Shown here piece after piece: positions 16,943 through 26,446 of a DNA stretch of 64,000 bases (the stretch's first letter is position 1; the number at the start of each line of letters is the position of its first letter). The notes below the pieces were generated by a model that saw nothing but the letters and a program-made list of their open reading frames with translations, was not told the origin of the DNA and did no database searches. The position numbers and the translations under genes are program-made. Source of the DNA: Nitrospirales bacterium (GTDB lineage Bacteria > Nitrospirota > Nitrospiria > Nitrospirales > UBA8639); contig JAJDBP010000017.1 in NCBI GenBank assembly GCA_029261295.1, positions 310,001 through 374,000 on the forward strand, read 5' to 3'.

Positions 16943-19444
16943 ATGACCCCTCCTAACAGCTTAGAGCCCAAGGATACTTTCTCTTCTCGTCTCCGTGAAA
17001 AGTGGCGCAGAAATCTTCGCCTTCGCCATACCTTCTTTTTATCCCTGATCATTCTCATCATCATGGTCGTGTTGGCGGGCATCATGCTCTCCAAGCAACG
17101 AACCATGCTCTACCATGCTGCAGAAACTAAAGGCCTCGCTTTTACCCAAGCCTTTGCCATTGGTGGATGGGCCGCCATCCAAAACAACCTTTTCAGAATC
17201 CAGGAAGCACTGATGAGCTATCCAGAGGATCCAGAGATCGTTGGGATCGACATCATCGACTACGACAATATGATTATGGCTTCACAAATTCCTAGTCGAA
17301 TCGGCCTAGTCCTCGAACATCCACAATGGATGGCCATGAAGCAACAACAACAAAAAGGTTTGCGCTATACAGAAACTGAAACAGGCGAACCTTTACTGAT
17401 TATGGTAGCCCCATTGCAGGGCAAAACCGAACCGGAGGCTTGGATTCGCGTCACCTTTTCTCTCACCAACGTTAAGCAACAGGATATAGAATTAATTTTG
17501 AATATGACCCTGATGACTATCATCTTCATAGGAGCGGGCATCCTGAGTTTATACTGGTCAAAAAATAATATCTCTTCCATTTTGCAATCAGTGATCAATC
17601 AGCTCCAGGGAGCACTGGCGAACAGAGACGTGTCACTCACACCCCTAGCTCCTTCTTCGCTTTCTCAACCCCATGCAAAAGATCACACCTCGGGAGATTT
17701 AGAACGTTTGGAACAAACCGTCACACAAACTATTGGATTGCTCACCACACAATCTCATGTCCTCCAAAACTCGGCCACGATTCTCGAGAAAACGGTGGAG
17801 GAGCGAACAACGGACTTACGAGATGCCAAGCAGTCGTTAGAATCTGAGATCCAGGAACGCAAAATAGCCACTGAACAAATGCAGAAAATCAGTCGCCAAA
17901 ACCAGTTAATTTTGACTTCCGCAGGAGAAGGAATTTATGGATTGAATCTCCAAGGCCAAGTCACATTTATTAATCCAGCAGGAGCCAAAATGCTGGGGTA
18001 CGACATTAAGGAACTATTGGGCAAACCCATGCATGAAACCATGCACCATACCCAAAGCGATGGAACGCTTTATCCTCGCGCAGCATGCCCACTCCACGGC
18101 GAATTCTTACGGGGGCAGTCCCATCGGGGAGAGAATGAAATCCTTTGGAGAAAAGATGGCACATCCTTCCCTGTAGAATTTATCAGTACTCCCATTCTCG
18201 AACACCGAAAAATATTAGGAGCCGTGATTAGTTTTTCTGACATTACGGTTCGCCAAGAAGCCGAAGCAAAAATTCGAGAGAGTGATATGAAATTACGACA
18301 AGCTCAAAAGATGGAAGCCATGGGAACCCTTGCTGGCGGCATAGCTCATGATTTCAACAATATTTTGACGGCGATGTTGGGATTCAGCCAATTAGCACAA
18401 TTAAAAATTCCTAAAATTGACCCTACCTATGGATACCTTGATCAGGTCCTCACCGCAGGCCATCGCGCAAAGGAACTCATCCGCCAAATTCTTACCTTCA
18501 GCCGACAAGCGGACCCGGTACACCGACCTATTCGATTACATACTATCCTGAAAGAAGTCCTCACCCTCTTAAAGGCTACACTTCCAAAGACCATTGACAT
18601 TCAAACGAAGATCGTTCAGGAATCGGGAATGGTCTTGGCGGACCCCACGCAGATTCACCAGGTCTTAATAAATTTATTGACCAACGCGGAACATGCCCTC
18701 CGTGGGAAACATGGGCAGATAACTGTCAAACTCGAACACTGTCTACTGGATCAGGATAGTTTGGAGAAACTTGCTGACCTCAAACCTGGTCCGTATTTTC
18801 GGCTGAGTATTACCGATACCGGAATTGGGATTCCGTCTGAAGTTCTTCCCAGAATTTTTGACCCATTTTTTACGACCAAGGAAGTCGGAGAAGGCTCTGG
18901 CATGGGACTCTCAGTGGTGCATGGCATCATACTCGCGCACCATGGAACTATTTCCGTGGAAAGCCAAGAAGGGTGCGGAGCAACTTTTACCATTTTTCTT
19001 CCCTATGTCGATGTTACTCCTACCGTCTTATCAACCTCGCCAGCCCCTCTCAATATTTCCAAGCAAGATGCTCGTATTCTATTTATCGACGACGAAGAAG
19101 CCCTTGTCACCATGGGGCAGAAGTTCCTTGAACATTTGGGCTATACCGTAACAGTGAGCACCGATGCCCTCGCAGCCTTAGAACTATTCAGAAATGATCC
19201 ATATCATTTCCAAGCAATTCTTACCGATCAAACCATGCCCAAAATGACGGGAGACACATTAGCCACCAAGCTTCTAGAGCTCAATCCGACCATTCCCATC
19301 ATTGTGTACACTGGATTTAGCCATACCCTCACCCCAGAACGGGCCCAACAATTAGGTATTCGCCGGCTCTTACTTAAACCCCTACTGATCCAAGACTTAG
19401 AAACTGCACTAGCCGACATTCTTTCTCAACCTGCAGAAAAGTAG
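16943..19444 (+). CDS. membrane hybrid histidine kinase (PAS-HisKA-HATPase-REC)
   Basis: About 833 residues from ATG 16943 (MTPPNSLEP); the frame opens further upstream at 16841, but that leader is Pro/Ser-rich and unlikely. Two transmembrane helices (about 31-50 and 187-206) enclose a periplasmic sensor. A coiled coil, a PAS domain (about 320-440), HisKA with H469 (GGIAHDFNNIL), HATPase_c and a C-terminal receiver domain (712-833) follow. The receiver has D716/D717, phospho-acceptor D762 (LTDQTMP) and K812. No HPt domain is present, so phosphotransfer may end on the receiver or pass to an unlinked partner. No Shine-Dalgarno is evident. Ligand unknown; it is divergent from the cupredoxin gene. 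Confidence 0.88.
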   Translation: MTPPNSLEPKDTFSSRLREKWRRNLRLRHTFFLSLIILIIMVVLAGIMLSKQRTMLYHAAETKGLAFTQAFAIGGWAAIQNNLFRIQEALMSYPEDPEIVGIDIIDYDNMIMASQIPSRIGLVLEHPQWMAMKQQQQKGLRYTETETGEPLLIMVAPLQGKTEPEAWIRVTFSLTNVKQQDIELILNMTLMTIIFIGAGILSLYWSKNNISSILQSVINQLQGALANRDVSLTPLAPSSLSQPHAKDHTSGDLERLEQTVTQTIGLLTTQSHVLQNSATILEKTVEERTTDLRDAKQSLESEIQERKIATEQMQKISRQNQLILTSAGEGIYGLNLQGQVTFINPAGAKMLGYDIKELLGKPMHETMHHTQSDGTLYPRAACPLHGEFLRGQSHRGENEILWRKDGTSFPVEFISTPILEHRKILGAVISFSDITVRQEAEAKIRESDMKLRQAQKMEAMGTLAGGIAHDFNNILTAMLGFSQLAQLKIPKIDPTYGYLDQVLTAGHRAKELIRQILTFSRQADPVHRPIRLHTILKEVLTLLKATLPKTIDIQTKIVQESGMVLADPTQIHQVLINLLTNAEHALRGKHGQITVKLEHCLLDQDSLEKLADLKPGPYFRLSITDTGIGIPSEVLPRIFDPFFTTKEVGEGSGMGLSVVHGIILAHHGTISVESQEGCGATFTIFLPYVDVTPTVLSTSPAPLNISKQDARILFIDDEEALVTMGQKFLEHLGYTVTVSTDALAALELFRNDPYHFQAILTDQTMPKMTGDTLATKLLELNPTIPIIVYTGFSHTLTPERAQQLGIRRLLLKPLLIQDLETALADILSQPAEK

Positions 19445-19506
19445 AGGACCAAGACCATAGGAACACCCTCGGATTCCATAGAAATTGCTGAAAGGAGACG
19501 AACGGC

Positions 19507-19698
19507 ATGAGGAAAAAACGTCAAATTCATGATGGCATTGCAGGAGGACTGATTACATTAGGCATATTTTTAGGAGTATATGTGAATTCCACTTGGCTAT
19601 GGCTTCCCGGAATTTTGGGCGTTACGCTTTTGCAAAGTGGGATTACCGGCTTCTGCCCCGTCTATTTTCTCTTGGATCAGACCTGTTCGGACGATTAG
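19507..19698 (+). CDS. DUF2892/YgaP-type small membrane protein
   Basis: 63 residues. Two hydrophobic segments and the conserved end GITGFCPVYFLL match the DUF2892 family, which is also the C-terminal membrane part of YgaP-type rhodaneses. Here the rhodanese domain is absent. The single conserved Cys sits in GFCPVY. A GGAGACG-type site precedes the ATG. Function is unknown. Confidence 0.75.
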   Translation: MRKKRQIHDGIAGGLITLGIFLGVYVNSTWLWLPGILGVTLLQSGITGFCPVYFLLDQTCSDD

Positions 19699-19751
19699 CG
19701 TAACGAATTTTGAATTTTTGACAAGGTATAAGGCGACGGGGAAAACGGAAG

Positions 19752-20261
19752 TTAGATAATCGGCTCGACGCCTTCAAACGAAGACCCTGCCTTTTTTCGA
19801 ACTCGGTCATGAAGAACAACTAAGGTCGGACACTTTTGTACAATAGCAGCCAAAAAACCTGCCTGGTCTGAGGGAGAAACCATCAGGTTTTGTTGTGAAA
19901 GTCCATATACGATTTTGAGCCGATCAATTGAACAGGCTGGACTGGATAACACACTCATTGTTGGAACAATGGACTCGATATCTGCCATGCGAATACGAAA
20001 TGAAAAAGGTCCACATCGAGTGAGCAATTCATCTCGTGTCACCCAATAACCTGTCCCATAGAGTACCCACAACATAAGCCCATCCATCGCCCCAATCAGA
20101 ACCACCACCAAACCAGTCTCGGGCCCAGAGATCCCGGTTTCCGACAACGGAACAATTCCGCCAATCAAACTGATGAGTACGCTTCCCCAAATTAAGGCCA
20201 CAATCCACGTGTCACGTTTTGATGGGAAATAATGATCCTGATTGGCCTTGCCCAATGGCAT
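19752..20261 (-). CDS. PH-domain (YyaB-like) membrane protein
   Basis: About 169 residues. The frame extends to 20393, but ATG 20259-20261 (MPLGKANQDHYFP) has an AAGGGA ribosome-binding site and the right N-terminal pattern, so I trimmed it. Two hydrophobic segments (about 20-70) precede a bacterial PH-like domain with WVTRDELLTRCGPFSFRI and the typical SIDRLKIVYG and SPSDQAGFLAAI elements. Such YyaB-like proteins are of unknown function. It is convergent with the DUF2892 gene, followed by mtgA on the same strand further right. Confidence 0.7.
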   Translation of the reverse strand: MPLGKANQDHYFPSKRDTWIVALIWGSVLISLIGGIVPLSETGISGPETGLVVVLIGAMDGLMLWVLYGTGYWVTRDELLTRCGPFSFRIRMADIESIVPTMSVLSSPACSIDRLKIVYGLSQQNLMVSPSDQAGFLAAIVQKCPTLVVLHDRVRKKAGSSFEGVEPII

Positions 20262-20445
20262 AAACACATCCCTTGCAAATGTCACAAAAAACACAGATGT
20301 ACACCTCAATCTTCGGTCAGAACTGAGTTTTCCTAAAGTCATTCCAAATAAATTTTTCCTTTGGCCCAAACACAAAATATATGTTTTTACCAATTTCCAT
20401 AAACGACAAATTTCCTGAATTCAAAATGAGGAGTTTCGGCCCACC

Positions 20446-21228
20446 TCACCTCGTGGACATGCGTTTGAGGATGACTTCTTTTTTCTTTTCTAGAAAAGGT
20501 GTAAGTTTGGTGGGCTCGTATCGAAGCGGGCTGGGAATGACGGCGGCTAGGCGAGCAGCCTCCTCTCTCGTCAGTTGGTTTGCCGGTTTATGAAAATAGC
20601 GTTGGGCAGCGGCTTCGATGCCAAAGACTCCTCTTCCCCATTCGATAATATTGAGATAGAGTTCTAAAATCCGCTTCTTGCTTAATGTCGCCTCCAATAT
20701 CCATGCAATGAGCAATTCTTTAAATTTTCGGATGGGGTCGCGTGAGGTGGACAGATAGAGATTTTTGGCTAGCTGTTGGGTAATGGTAGAACCACCCCTG
20801 ACAATTCGACCTTCTTCCCAATTTTTCTCGAATGATTTCCCAATTTCATGCCAGTCAACCCCAGCATGGCTATAAAACCTGGCATCTTCAGCAATCAATA
20901 CCGCTCGACGCACATGCTGGGGAATGTTAGGCAACGAAATCCAACGAGAATCAAGGGTTAAGGGTTTACCCTTTTCGCGGGCTTCTTCTATTCGCTGTTG
21001 CATGAGAGCCGTTATTGTAGGATTTTCCACATCAAGACTGAAAATGGAGGATAACGGAAGGGTGGAAATTTCGAACACGAGAAACAGAACAAGAAAACCT
21101 AGGAGAAATTTAACCAGATTTTTTTTAATCGACTTGGACGGACGAGGATACGCTTTTGGTCGTTGGCCAAGACTCCATAGTCGTCGATTTGGTCGAATCC
21201 GTTTGGTTCGCCTGCTAGGCTTCCTCAT
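20446..21228 (-). CDS. mtgA: monofunctional peptidoglycan glycosyltransferase
   Basis: A 260-residue GT51 enzyme with an N-terminal membrane anchor (about 40-60) and no transpeptidase domain. The catalytic glutamate E114 lies in LIAEDARFYSHAGVDW. RGGSTITQQLAKNLYLS and KKRILELYLNIIEWG carry the other conserved motifs. It polymerises lipid II glycans at the cytoplasmic membrane's outer face. The basic N-terminal segment is about 40 residues long. Confidence 0.93.
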   Translation of the reverse strand: MRKPSRRTKRIRPNRRLWSLGQRPKAYPRPSKSIKKNLVKFLLGFLVLFLVFEISTLPLSSIFSLDVENPTITALMQQRIEEAREKGKPLTLDSRWISLPNIPQHVRRAVLIAEDARFYSHAGVDWHEIGKSFEKNWEEGRIVRGGSTITQQLAKNLYLSTSRDPIRKFKELLIAWILEATLSKKRILELYLNIIEWGRGVFGIEAAAQRYFHKPANQLTREEAARLAAVIPSPLRYEPTKLTPFLEKKKEVILKRMSTR

Positions 21229-21720
21229 TCACACTCCTCCATGGCTTCTCCATCTGAATGATGGCTAAACACTAATATGGTATCTGAATAAACGAGGCCA
21301 AACATAAAAACACCCATTTTATTTTAAAAATTAACTTTCCCCTAAGCCACTGAAAAGCTACCCAGCGAAGAAAATCTTTTCTAAGAATAGGAAATGATAG
21401 CAACACTTGAATCTTCATGAAATTTCAATATTTTTTCATGATGAAATGAATTGTAGAGAACAATTTGAATCGCTGAAATTGTGAATGGGGATACACCTGT
21501 GTATGATAGGTCAAACGCAATGATGAGAATCTTTCCCCTGCAATAAGGCAGTAAGGTTATTAAGTCATGTCACGTTTATCGAATGATCGAAAAAGAAACT
21601 TCTGAAGGGGTACATGCTTCACGAACTATCTGAGGAAAAATTCAATGGCTTGACACATTGAGGTAACTCAATGAGTTAATGAGTTGAAAATAACCTCAAT
21701 TAAGATTATGACGTGTCGCT
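21229..21720. other. intergenic region with possible operator
   Basis: 492 bp, AT-rich, between divergent mtgA and the large cyclase-like regulator gene. No gene is seen. An imperfect TTTCATGATGAAA palindrome lies near 21434-21446, and a denser nested inverted repeat lies at 21658-21699 just before the regulator. Confidence 0.5.
21658..21699. promoter_or_regulatory. nested inverted repeat upstream of the cyclase-like regulator
   Basis: Outer arms TTGAGGT (21658-21664) and ACCTCAA (21693-21699) enclose AACTC-AAT-GAGTT (21665-21677) and a further AATGAGTT. It sits 22 bp before the regulator start. This is a candidate operator or attenuator; nothing identifies the binding factor. Confidence 0.4.
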
Positions 21721-24700
21721 ATGAAATGTTCGCAATGTCAAAGGGAAGCTATTCAGAACTCGACATGGTGCTCAGAGTGTGAGAATTCCCTTCTTAACAA
21801 ATGTTCAAATTGTGAAACAGAGTTACCGCTAAGCGCAAAATTTTGTTTAGAGTGCGGCAAAGACGTCCGTAAGCACCCTTCGACTCCACTCTTATTTTCC
21901 TCCCCACGTAGCTATACTCCCCAGCATCTGGCCAACAAAATATTACAATCTCGAAGTGCAGTCATTGGAGAACGCAAGCACGTCACCGTTCTCTTTTGCG
22001 ACCTCGTAGGATCTTCAACCCTTGCAAAAAAACTTGGGGAAGAAGCCATGCACCTGCTTTTGAATAAATTCTTTGAGTTAGCGGTGAGCGAAGTCCATCG
22101 GTACGAAGGAACACTGAATCAATTTCTGGGAGATGGGTTTATGGCCCTTTTTGGGGCACCACTAACATATGAAGACCACTCACAACGCGCTGCATTAACA
22201 GCACTAGGAATTAAACAAGCCATCATGGAGAAGGGCCTTTGTAATAAATATGCCAAGGGCCAACAAGTATCAATCCGTTTCGGACTTAATACTGGGCCCG
22301 TTGTCGTAGGAAGGATTGGAGATGATCTCCGAATGGACTATACCGCCATTGGTGACACCACCAACCTAGCTGCAGCGTTAGAAGCTCTTGCTGAACCCGG
22401 CACCATTTATCTCAGTCAACAGGCCTATCGAAAAATCGAAGGACAATTCAACTGCATAGAGATCAAGACACGGTTTCCTAAGAGCAAAGGTGAGTATGCC
22501 TCCGTTTATCAATTACAGGGAGAAAAGTCCGTCTCGGAGTTCGAAAAACCCTGGCCCAGGAGGAATCTCAACTCGTCGTTAATCGGGCGTGACCAGGAGC
22601 TCGAGACACTTTTCACCTGCTTTGAGCAAGTCATTAAAAAAAAGGGAGGGATTGCCTTCGTCCTTGGAGAACCAGGGATTGGGAAATCACGGTTGGTAGC
22701 TGAGGCGAGACGACGTCTCTCCCCAGAGGGGATTTCTTGGTTGGAGGGCCGAGCCTTCTCCCATAGCCAAACAACCAGTTACGGACTGTTTGTAGATCTC
22801 ATAAAAAGCGCCGTTGGCATTACCGCCCAAGATAGTGATGGGGACAGTTTGGCAAAGTTAGAGCGACATATCCGCAAACTATTTGTCAACGAATCTGACG
22901 AAATCGTCCCTTATCTTGGCACATTAATAGCCCTAAACATTGGGGAACAATATAAAAGCCACACTAAATATCTTGACAGCGATGATATGAAACGTCACAT
23001 CTTCCTTGCCACTCGACGTTTCTTCGAACGTCTTGCCCTCGAACATCCACTAGCCTTGTTTTTTGAGGACGTGCATTGGAGCGACGACTCTTCGATAAGA
23101 CTTCTAGAACATCTGTTGCCTCTCATACAAACCGTCCCTCTCCTTATCTGCTGGATCAGCCGCACTGAATTTAACGAGGCCTCACTCCATTTTCGGCGGA
23201 TTGTTGATGAAACATTTTCCTCTCATCGTATAGAAATCGAGCTTTACCCTCTCTCCAAAAATGACAGTCGAACTGTCGTCCGTAGTCTATTGGGAACGGC
23301 TGTACTAACCCGACGGATTGAAGAGGTTACCGTTGACAAAGCTGGGGGTAACCCCTTCTTTTTGGAAGAGGTTGTTCGTTCTCTTATTGACGCCGTCGGG
23401 CTACCACACATTCACACCGCCAATGATGCGTTAATAGATGAACATATGGCTAAGGAAGAGGTTCCAGAAACCGTGGACGAGGTTATCATGGCCCGGGTGG
23501 ATCGACTACCTGAGGAGGTAAAGCACATCCTCAAAATCGCATCGGTCATTGGAAGAAGCTTCTTGTTCCGTGTGTTAAGCAGTCTAGTTCCCTCGTCTGA
23601 GAAGCTGGAGAAAACCCTTCGAGCGTTGAAAAGCAGAGATTTTATTATTGAAAAAAATCCTCTCCCTGAACTTGCGTATTCCTTTAAACATGCACTCCTG
23701 CAAGAAGCGATTTACGAAAGCATTCTTTCCAGCCGCCGACGCGATTTACATCGTCAGGTGGCAGAGTGCATCAAGTCCTTGTATGTCGATCGTCAAGAAG
23801 AATTCTATAGTCTCCTTGCTTACCACTATGCCCGTGGAGGAGAAGAAAAACTGGCTTTAAAATACTTAATCAAAGCCGGGGATCAAGCAGGACAGATTGC
23901 TGCTGATTCTGAGGCTTTAAAACATTACCATCAAGCGACTGCCACTTACACTCGCCTATTCAGCAAAGATTCAAATCCCGTTCAGCGTGCCTCTTTGGAG
24001 CGGAAAATTGGAGAAGCCTTATTCCGCCGAGGAAACCATGGCGAGGCTCAAGAATGTTTTTATCGAGCTCTAAGGACAATGAAATTCCCATACCCCGAAT
24101 CCTCGCAGGCAGTCGCACGAGCGATTCTTAAACAGATCCTAAACCAGGCGATACATCGCATCCGACACCCACAACTTCAGAAAAGTAGAACAACCACCAA
24201 AAACAACATCGCGAAAGAACGCTCTCGGATTTACGAGATGCTCATTTGGATCGACTTCTTTGTTGATCCTCAAAAAGCCGTACTGGATTCACTCCTAGAG
24301 CTGAATTTATCTGAGCGTCATAATCTCTCAACAGGGATTGTGCAGGGAGCTTTTACATTCGGGTTAGCGTTAGATGCCATCGCCTTATCTCGAATTGCAG
24401 CATTCTATCATCGCAGTAATGTGTCATTGTCTGAAAAGATTGGGAACCCTCGTGCAAAGGGACATGCGTATTTAGGTTTGGGAATCCATGGGCATTACTG
24501 TGGGGAAATCGATGATGCTCTTGAGAATTTCGTTAAAGCCGAAGTCGCTTATCGCCATGCTGGGAATTTGCGAGGCGTTGCCGCTGCTCGATCAAGAATG
24601 AGCCGTCTTTTGTGGTTGCAAGGAAAATTTAGCCCAGCGGTTGATGCAGCCGAAGAATCAATTCGAATTGGGAGAGACGGTGCCGGGCATCAACCCTTGG

Positions 24701-25332
24701 TTTGGGGGCTGACAACGAAAGCCGGAGTTCTGCGAGATGTCGGAGAGATTGATTCTGCAATATTACTACTCAGAGAAGCTATTGAAGTATCTGAAAAAAT
24801 TCCTGACCAGCAGAATATCGCTACATGCAGAGCCAATCTCAGTAAGTGCTACTTGCTAGAAGGTGATTGTACCCAGGCCATGGAGGAAATAGAGGAAAGC
24901 TGCCGTATAATTGAGGAACGAAAAATTCGAGGCATACTGGTGACAGATATCTACCTGACGGCAGCGGAAGTTTTACTCTGTGTAATCGAGAAACAGGCTG
25001 GCCAAGAAAACACCGCCATGAGACAAAAGGCAAAAAATGCCTGCAAGGCAGCATGCTCCCAAGGTAAGGTCGACCGTCTGGCAACGCCAAGTGCGTACTG
25101 TTTTCAAGGAACATTTTTTTGGCTAACAGGTAACCATCGTCAATCAAAGAAATGGTGGATGCAAAGCGTGGAATCTGCGAAAAAACTTGGCATGGAACAT
25201 AAACTGGGGCTGACTTACTTGGAGGTTGGAAGGAGAACCGGAGATAAGGAAGCGCTCAAGCAAGCCATAGACATCTTCAAGAATATCGGGGCTGTCAGAG
25301 ACAGGAACGCGACAATAGAGTTACTCAACTAA
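21721..25332 (+). CDS. cyclase-homology/AAA-ATPase/TPR regulator with zinc ribbons
   Basis: 1203 residues. Two N-terminal zinc ribbons (CSQC/CSEC about 3-20; CSNC/CLEC about 28-45) precede a class III cyclase domain (about 85-270) with metal-binding D94 and D138 and nucleotide-specifying region D206. The transition-state Arg expected four residues after N215 is Ala (A219), so catalysis is probably lost or weak. A STAND-type NTPase follows with Walker A GEPGIGKS (316-323). The C-terminal half is helical and TPR-like. This architecture is known in signalling proteins of many bacteria. It directly precedes the envelope gene set 25420-35596 on the plus strand, which may be its target. No ribosome-binding site is obvious before ATG 21721. 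Confidence 0.88.
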   Translation: MKCSQCQREAIQNSTWCSECENSLLNKCSNCETELPLSAKFCLECGKDVRKHPSTPLLFSSPRSYTPQHLANKILQSRSAVIGERKHVTVLFCDLVGSSTLAKKLGEEAMHLLLNKFFELAVSEVHRYEGTLNQFLGDGFMALFGAPLTYEDHSQRAALTALGIKQAIMEKGLCNKYAKGQQVSIRFGLNTGPVVVGRIGDDLRMDYTAIGDTTNLAAALEALAEPGTIYLSQQAYRKIEGQFNCIEIKTRFPKSKGEYASVYQLQGEKSVSEFEKPWPRRNLNSSLIGRDQELETLFTCFEQVIKKKGGIAFVLGEPGIGKSRLVAEARRRLSPEGISWLEGRAFSHSQTTSYGLFVDLIKSAVGITAQDSDGDSLAKLERHIRKLFVNESDEIVPYLGTLIALNIGEQYKSHTKYLDSDDMKRHIFLATRRFFERLALEHPLALFFEDVHWSDDSSIRLLEHLLPLIQTVPLLICWISRTEFNEASLHFRRIVDETFSSHRIEIELYPLSKNDSRTVVRSLLGTAVLTRRIEEVTVDKAGGNPFFLEEVVRSLIDAVGLPHIHTANDALIDEHMAKEEVPETVDEVIMARVDRLPEEVKHILKIASVIGRSFLFRVLSSLVPSSEKLEKTLRALKSRDFIIEKNPLPELAYSFKHALLQEAIYESILSSRRRDLHRQVAECIKSLYVDRQEEFYSLLAYHYARGGEEKLALKYLIKAGDQAGQIAADSEALKHYHQATATYTRLFSKDSNPVQRASLERKIGEALFRRGNHGEAQECFYRALRTMKFPYPESSQAVARAILKQILNQAIHRIRHPQLQKSRTTTKNNIAKERSRIYEMLIWIDFFVDPQKAVLDSLLELNLSERHNLSTGIVQGAFTFGLALDAIALSRIAAFYHRSNVSLSEKIGNPRAKGHAYLGLGIHGHYCGEIDDALENFVKAEVAYRHAGNLRGVAAARSRMSRLLWLQGKFSPAVDAAEESIRIGRDGAGHQPLVWGLTTKAGVLRDVGEIDSAILLLREAIEVSEKIPDQQNIATCRANLSKCYLLEGDCTQAMEEIEESCRIIEERKIRGILVTDIYLTAAEVLLCVIEKQAGQENTAMRQKAKNACKAACSQGKVDRLATPSAYCFQGTFFWLTGNHRQSKKWWMQSVESAKKLGMEHKLGLTYLEVGRRTGDKEALKQAIDIFKNIGAVRDRNATIELLN

Positions 25333-25419
25333 ATGGGCTTTAAAATCCAAACCACCGGGTCATCTATTCTTTCTTCTCTACGAAAATTAAATTAATTATC
25401 TCTTCATTTGTTTTGTGAC

Positions 25420-26439
25420 ATGTTCTTGAAGAAATTCATCATACTGAAAATAGTGATGTCTATCACTATGATAGGAAACTTTCACTCTGTGCTTAGCGGA
25501 ATGGAGGAGATGGTACATGCTGGACAAGAAATCACAGTCCAAGAATGGTCAGAACCTGCTCGACTCATATCAAGGTCACTACTCCTCGATATAACCGTGA
25601 ACCAGGATCGTGTCATTGCCGTGGGTGACCGAGGTCATGTCCTCTTGTCTTCTGACCATGGAGAAAATTGGACTCAAGTGCTTGTACCCACACAAAGTAT
25701 GTTGAATGCCGTTACAACCATTAACGGTCGTCATTGCTGGACTGTTGGCTATGATGCAACGATTCTACATAGTACGGATTATGGAGAGACATGGATCCAA
25801 CAAAGTTTCAACCCTGAAAAAAATACTCCACTGTTTGATGTCTGGTTTGGAGAGGTCAATAGAGGTGTAGCCGTTGGTGCCTACGGTTTGGCCGTCACTA
25901 CCTACGACGGGGGGGGGAATTGGGAACCGCTCACAATTTCCAAACAGGATCCGCATCTTTACGGGATTACAGAAAGCCCCCAGCATAAACTATTTGTCGT
26001 CGGTGAATTCGGTTCGATTTTTCGATCTGAAGATCTGGGCAAAACCTGGCAGGCATTGGCAAACCCCTATAAAGGCCCATTCTTTGGAATATTCGCGCAT
26101 TCAAACGGCACATTGTTGGTTTTCGGACTTCAAGGCACGATATTTCGTTCCAAGAACAATGGGGAAAATTGGCAAAGAATTAAATCCGGAACAAGAGCCT
26201 CCCTGCTAAGCAGCGGTGAACTTAATGATGGTTCCATCATTATTTTCGGTTCGGATGGAACCATGCTCCATAGTCAGGATGAAGGTCGAAACTTTTTGTC
26301 CGCAACTCCAGCTGTCAAGAACGATACGGTGGCCATTGCCCTCACCAGCCAAGGACATCTCTTAACCGTCGGAGGGTCCGGTATCACACATATCAAAAAT
26401 CCATTGAGCCTCGTATCAAAAGAAAATAGACCGCACTAA
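25420..26439 (+). CDS. YCF48/BNR-like beta-propeller exported protein
   Basis: About 339 residues; ATG 25420 is preferred to a TTG at 25408. A signal peptide or N-terminal anchor comes first, then repeated blades with the BNR-like pattern: SSDHGENWTQ, STDYGETWIQ, TYDGGGNWEP, SEDLGKTWQA, SKNNGENWQR and SQDEGRNF. This is the fold of photosystem II assembly factor YCF48 and sialidase-like propellers, but no photosystem is present. Genes of this type recur next to DUF1302, DUF1329 and MMPL genes; here those occur in the same neighbourhood. The MMPL transporter starts 7 bp later, in one operon. A run of nine G (25909-25917) in the coding region could slip. Confidence 0.82.
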   Translation: MFLKKFIILKIVMSITMIGNFHSVLSGMEEMVHAGQEITVQEWSEPARLISRSLLLDITVNQDRVIAVGDRGHVLLSSDHGENWTQVLVPTQSMLNAVTTINGRHCWTVGYDATILHSTDYGETWIQQSFNPEKNTPLFDVWFGEVNRGVAVGAYGLAVTTYDGGGNWEPLTISKQDPHLYGITESPQHKLFVVGEFGSIFRSEDLGKTWQALANPYKGPFFGIFAHSNGTLLVFGLQGTIFRSKNNGENWQRIKSGTRASLLSSGELNDGSIIIFGSDGTMLHSQDEGRNFLSATPAVKNDTVAIALTSQGHLLTVGGSGITHIKNPLSLVSKENRPH

Positions 26440-26446
26440 TCACTCA

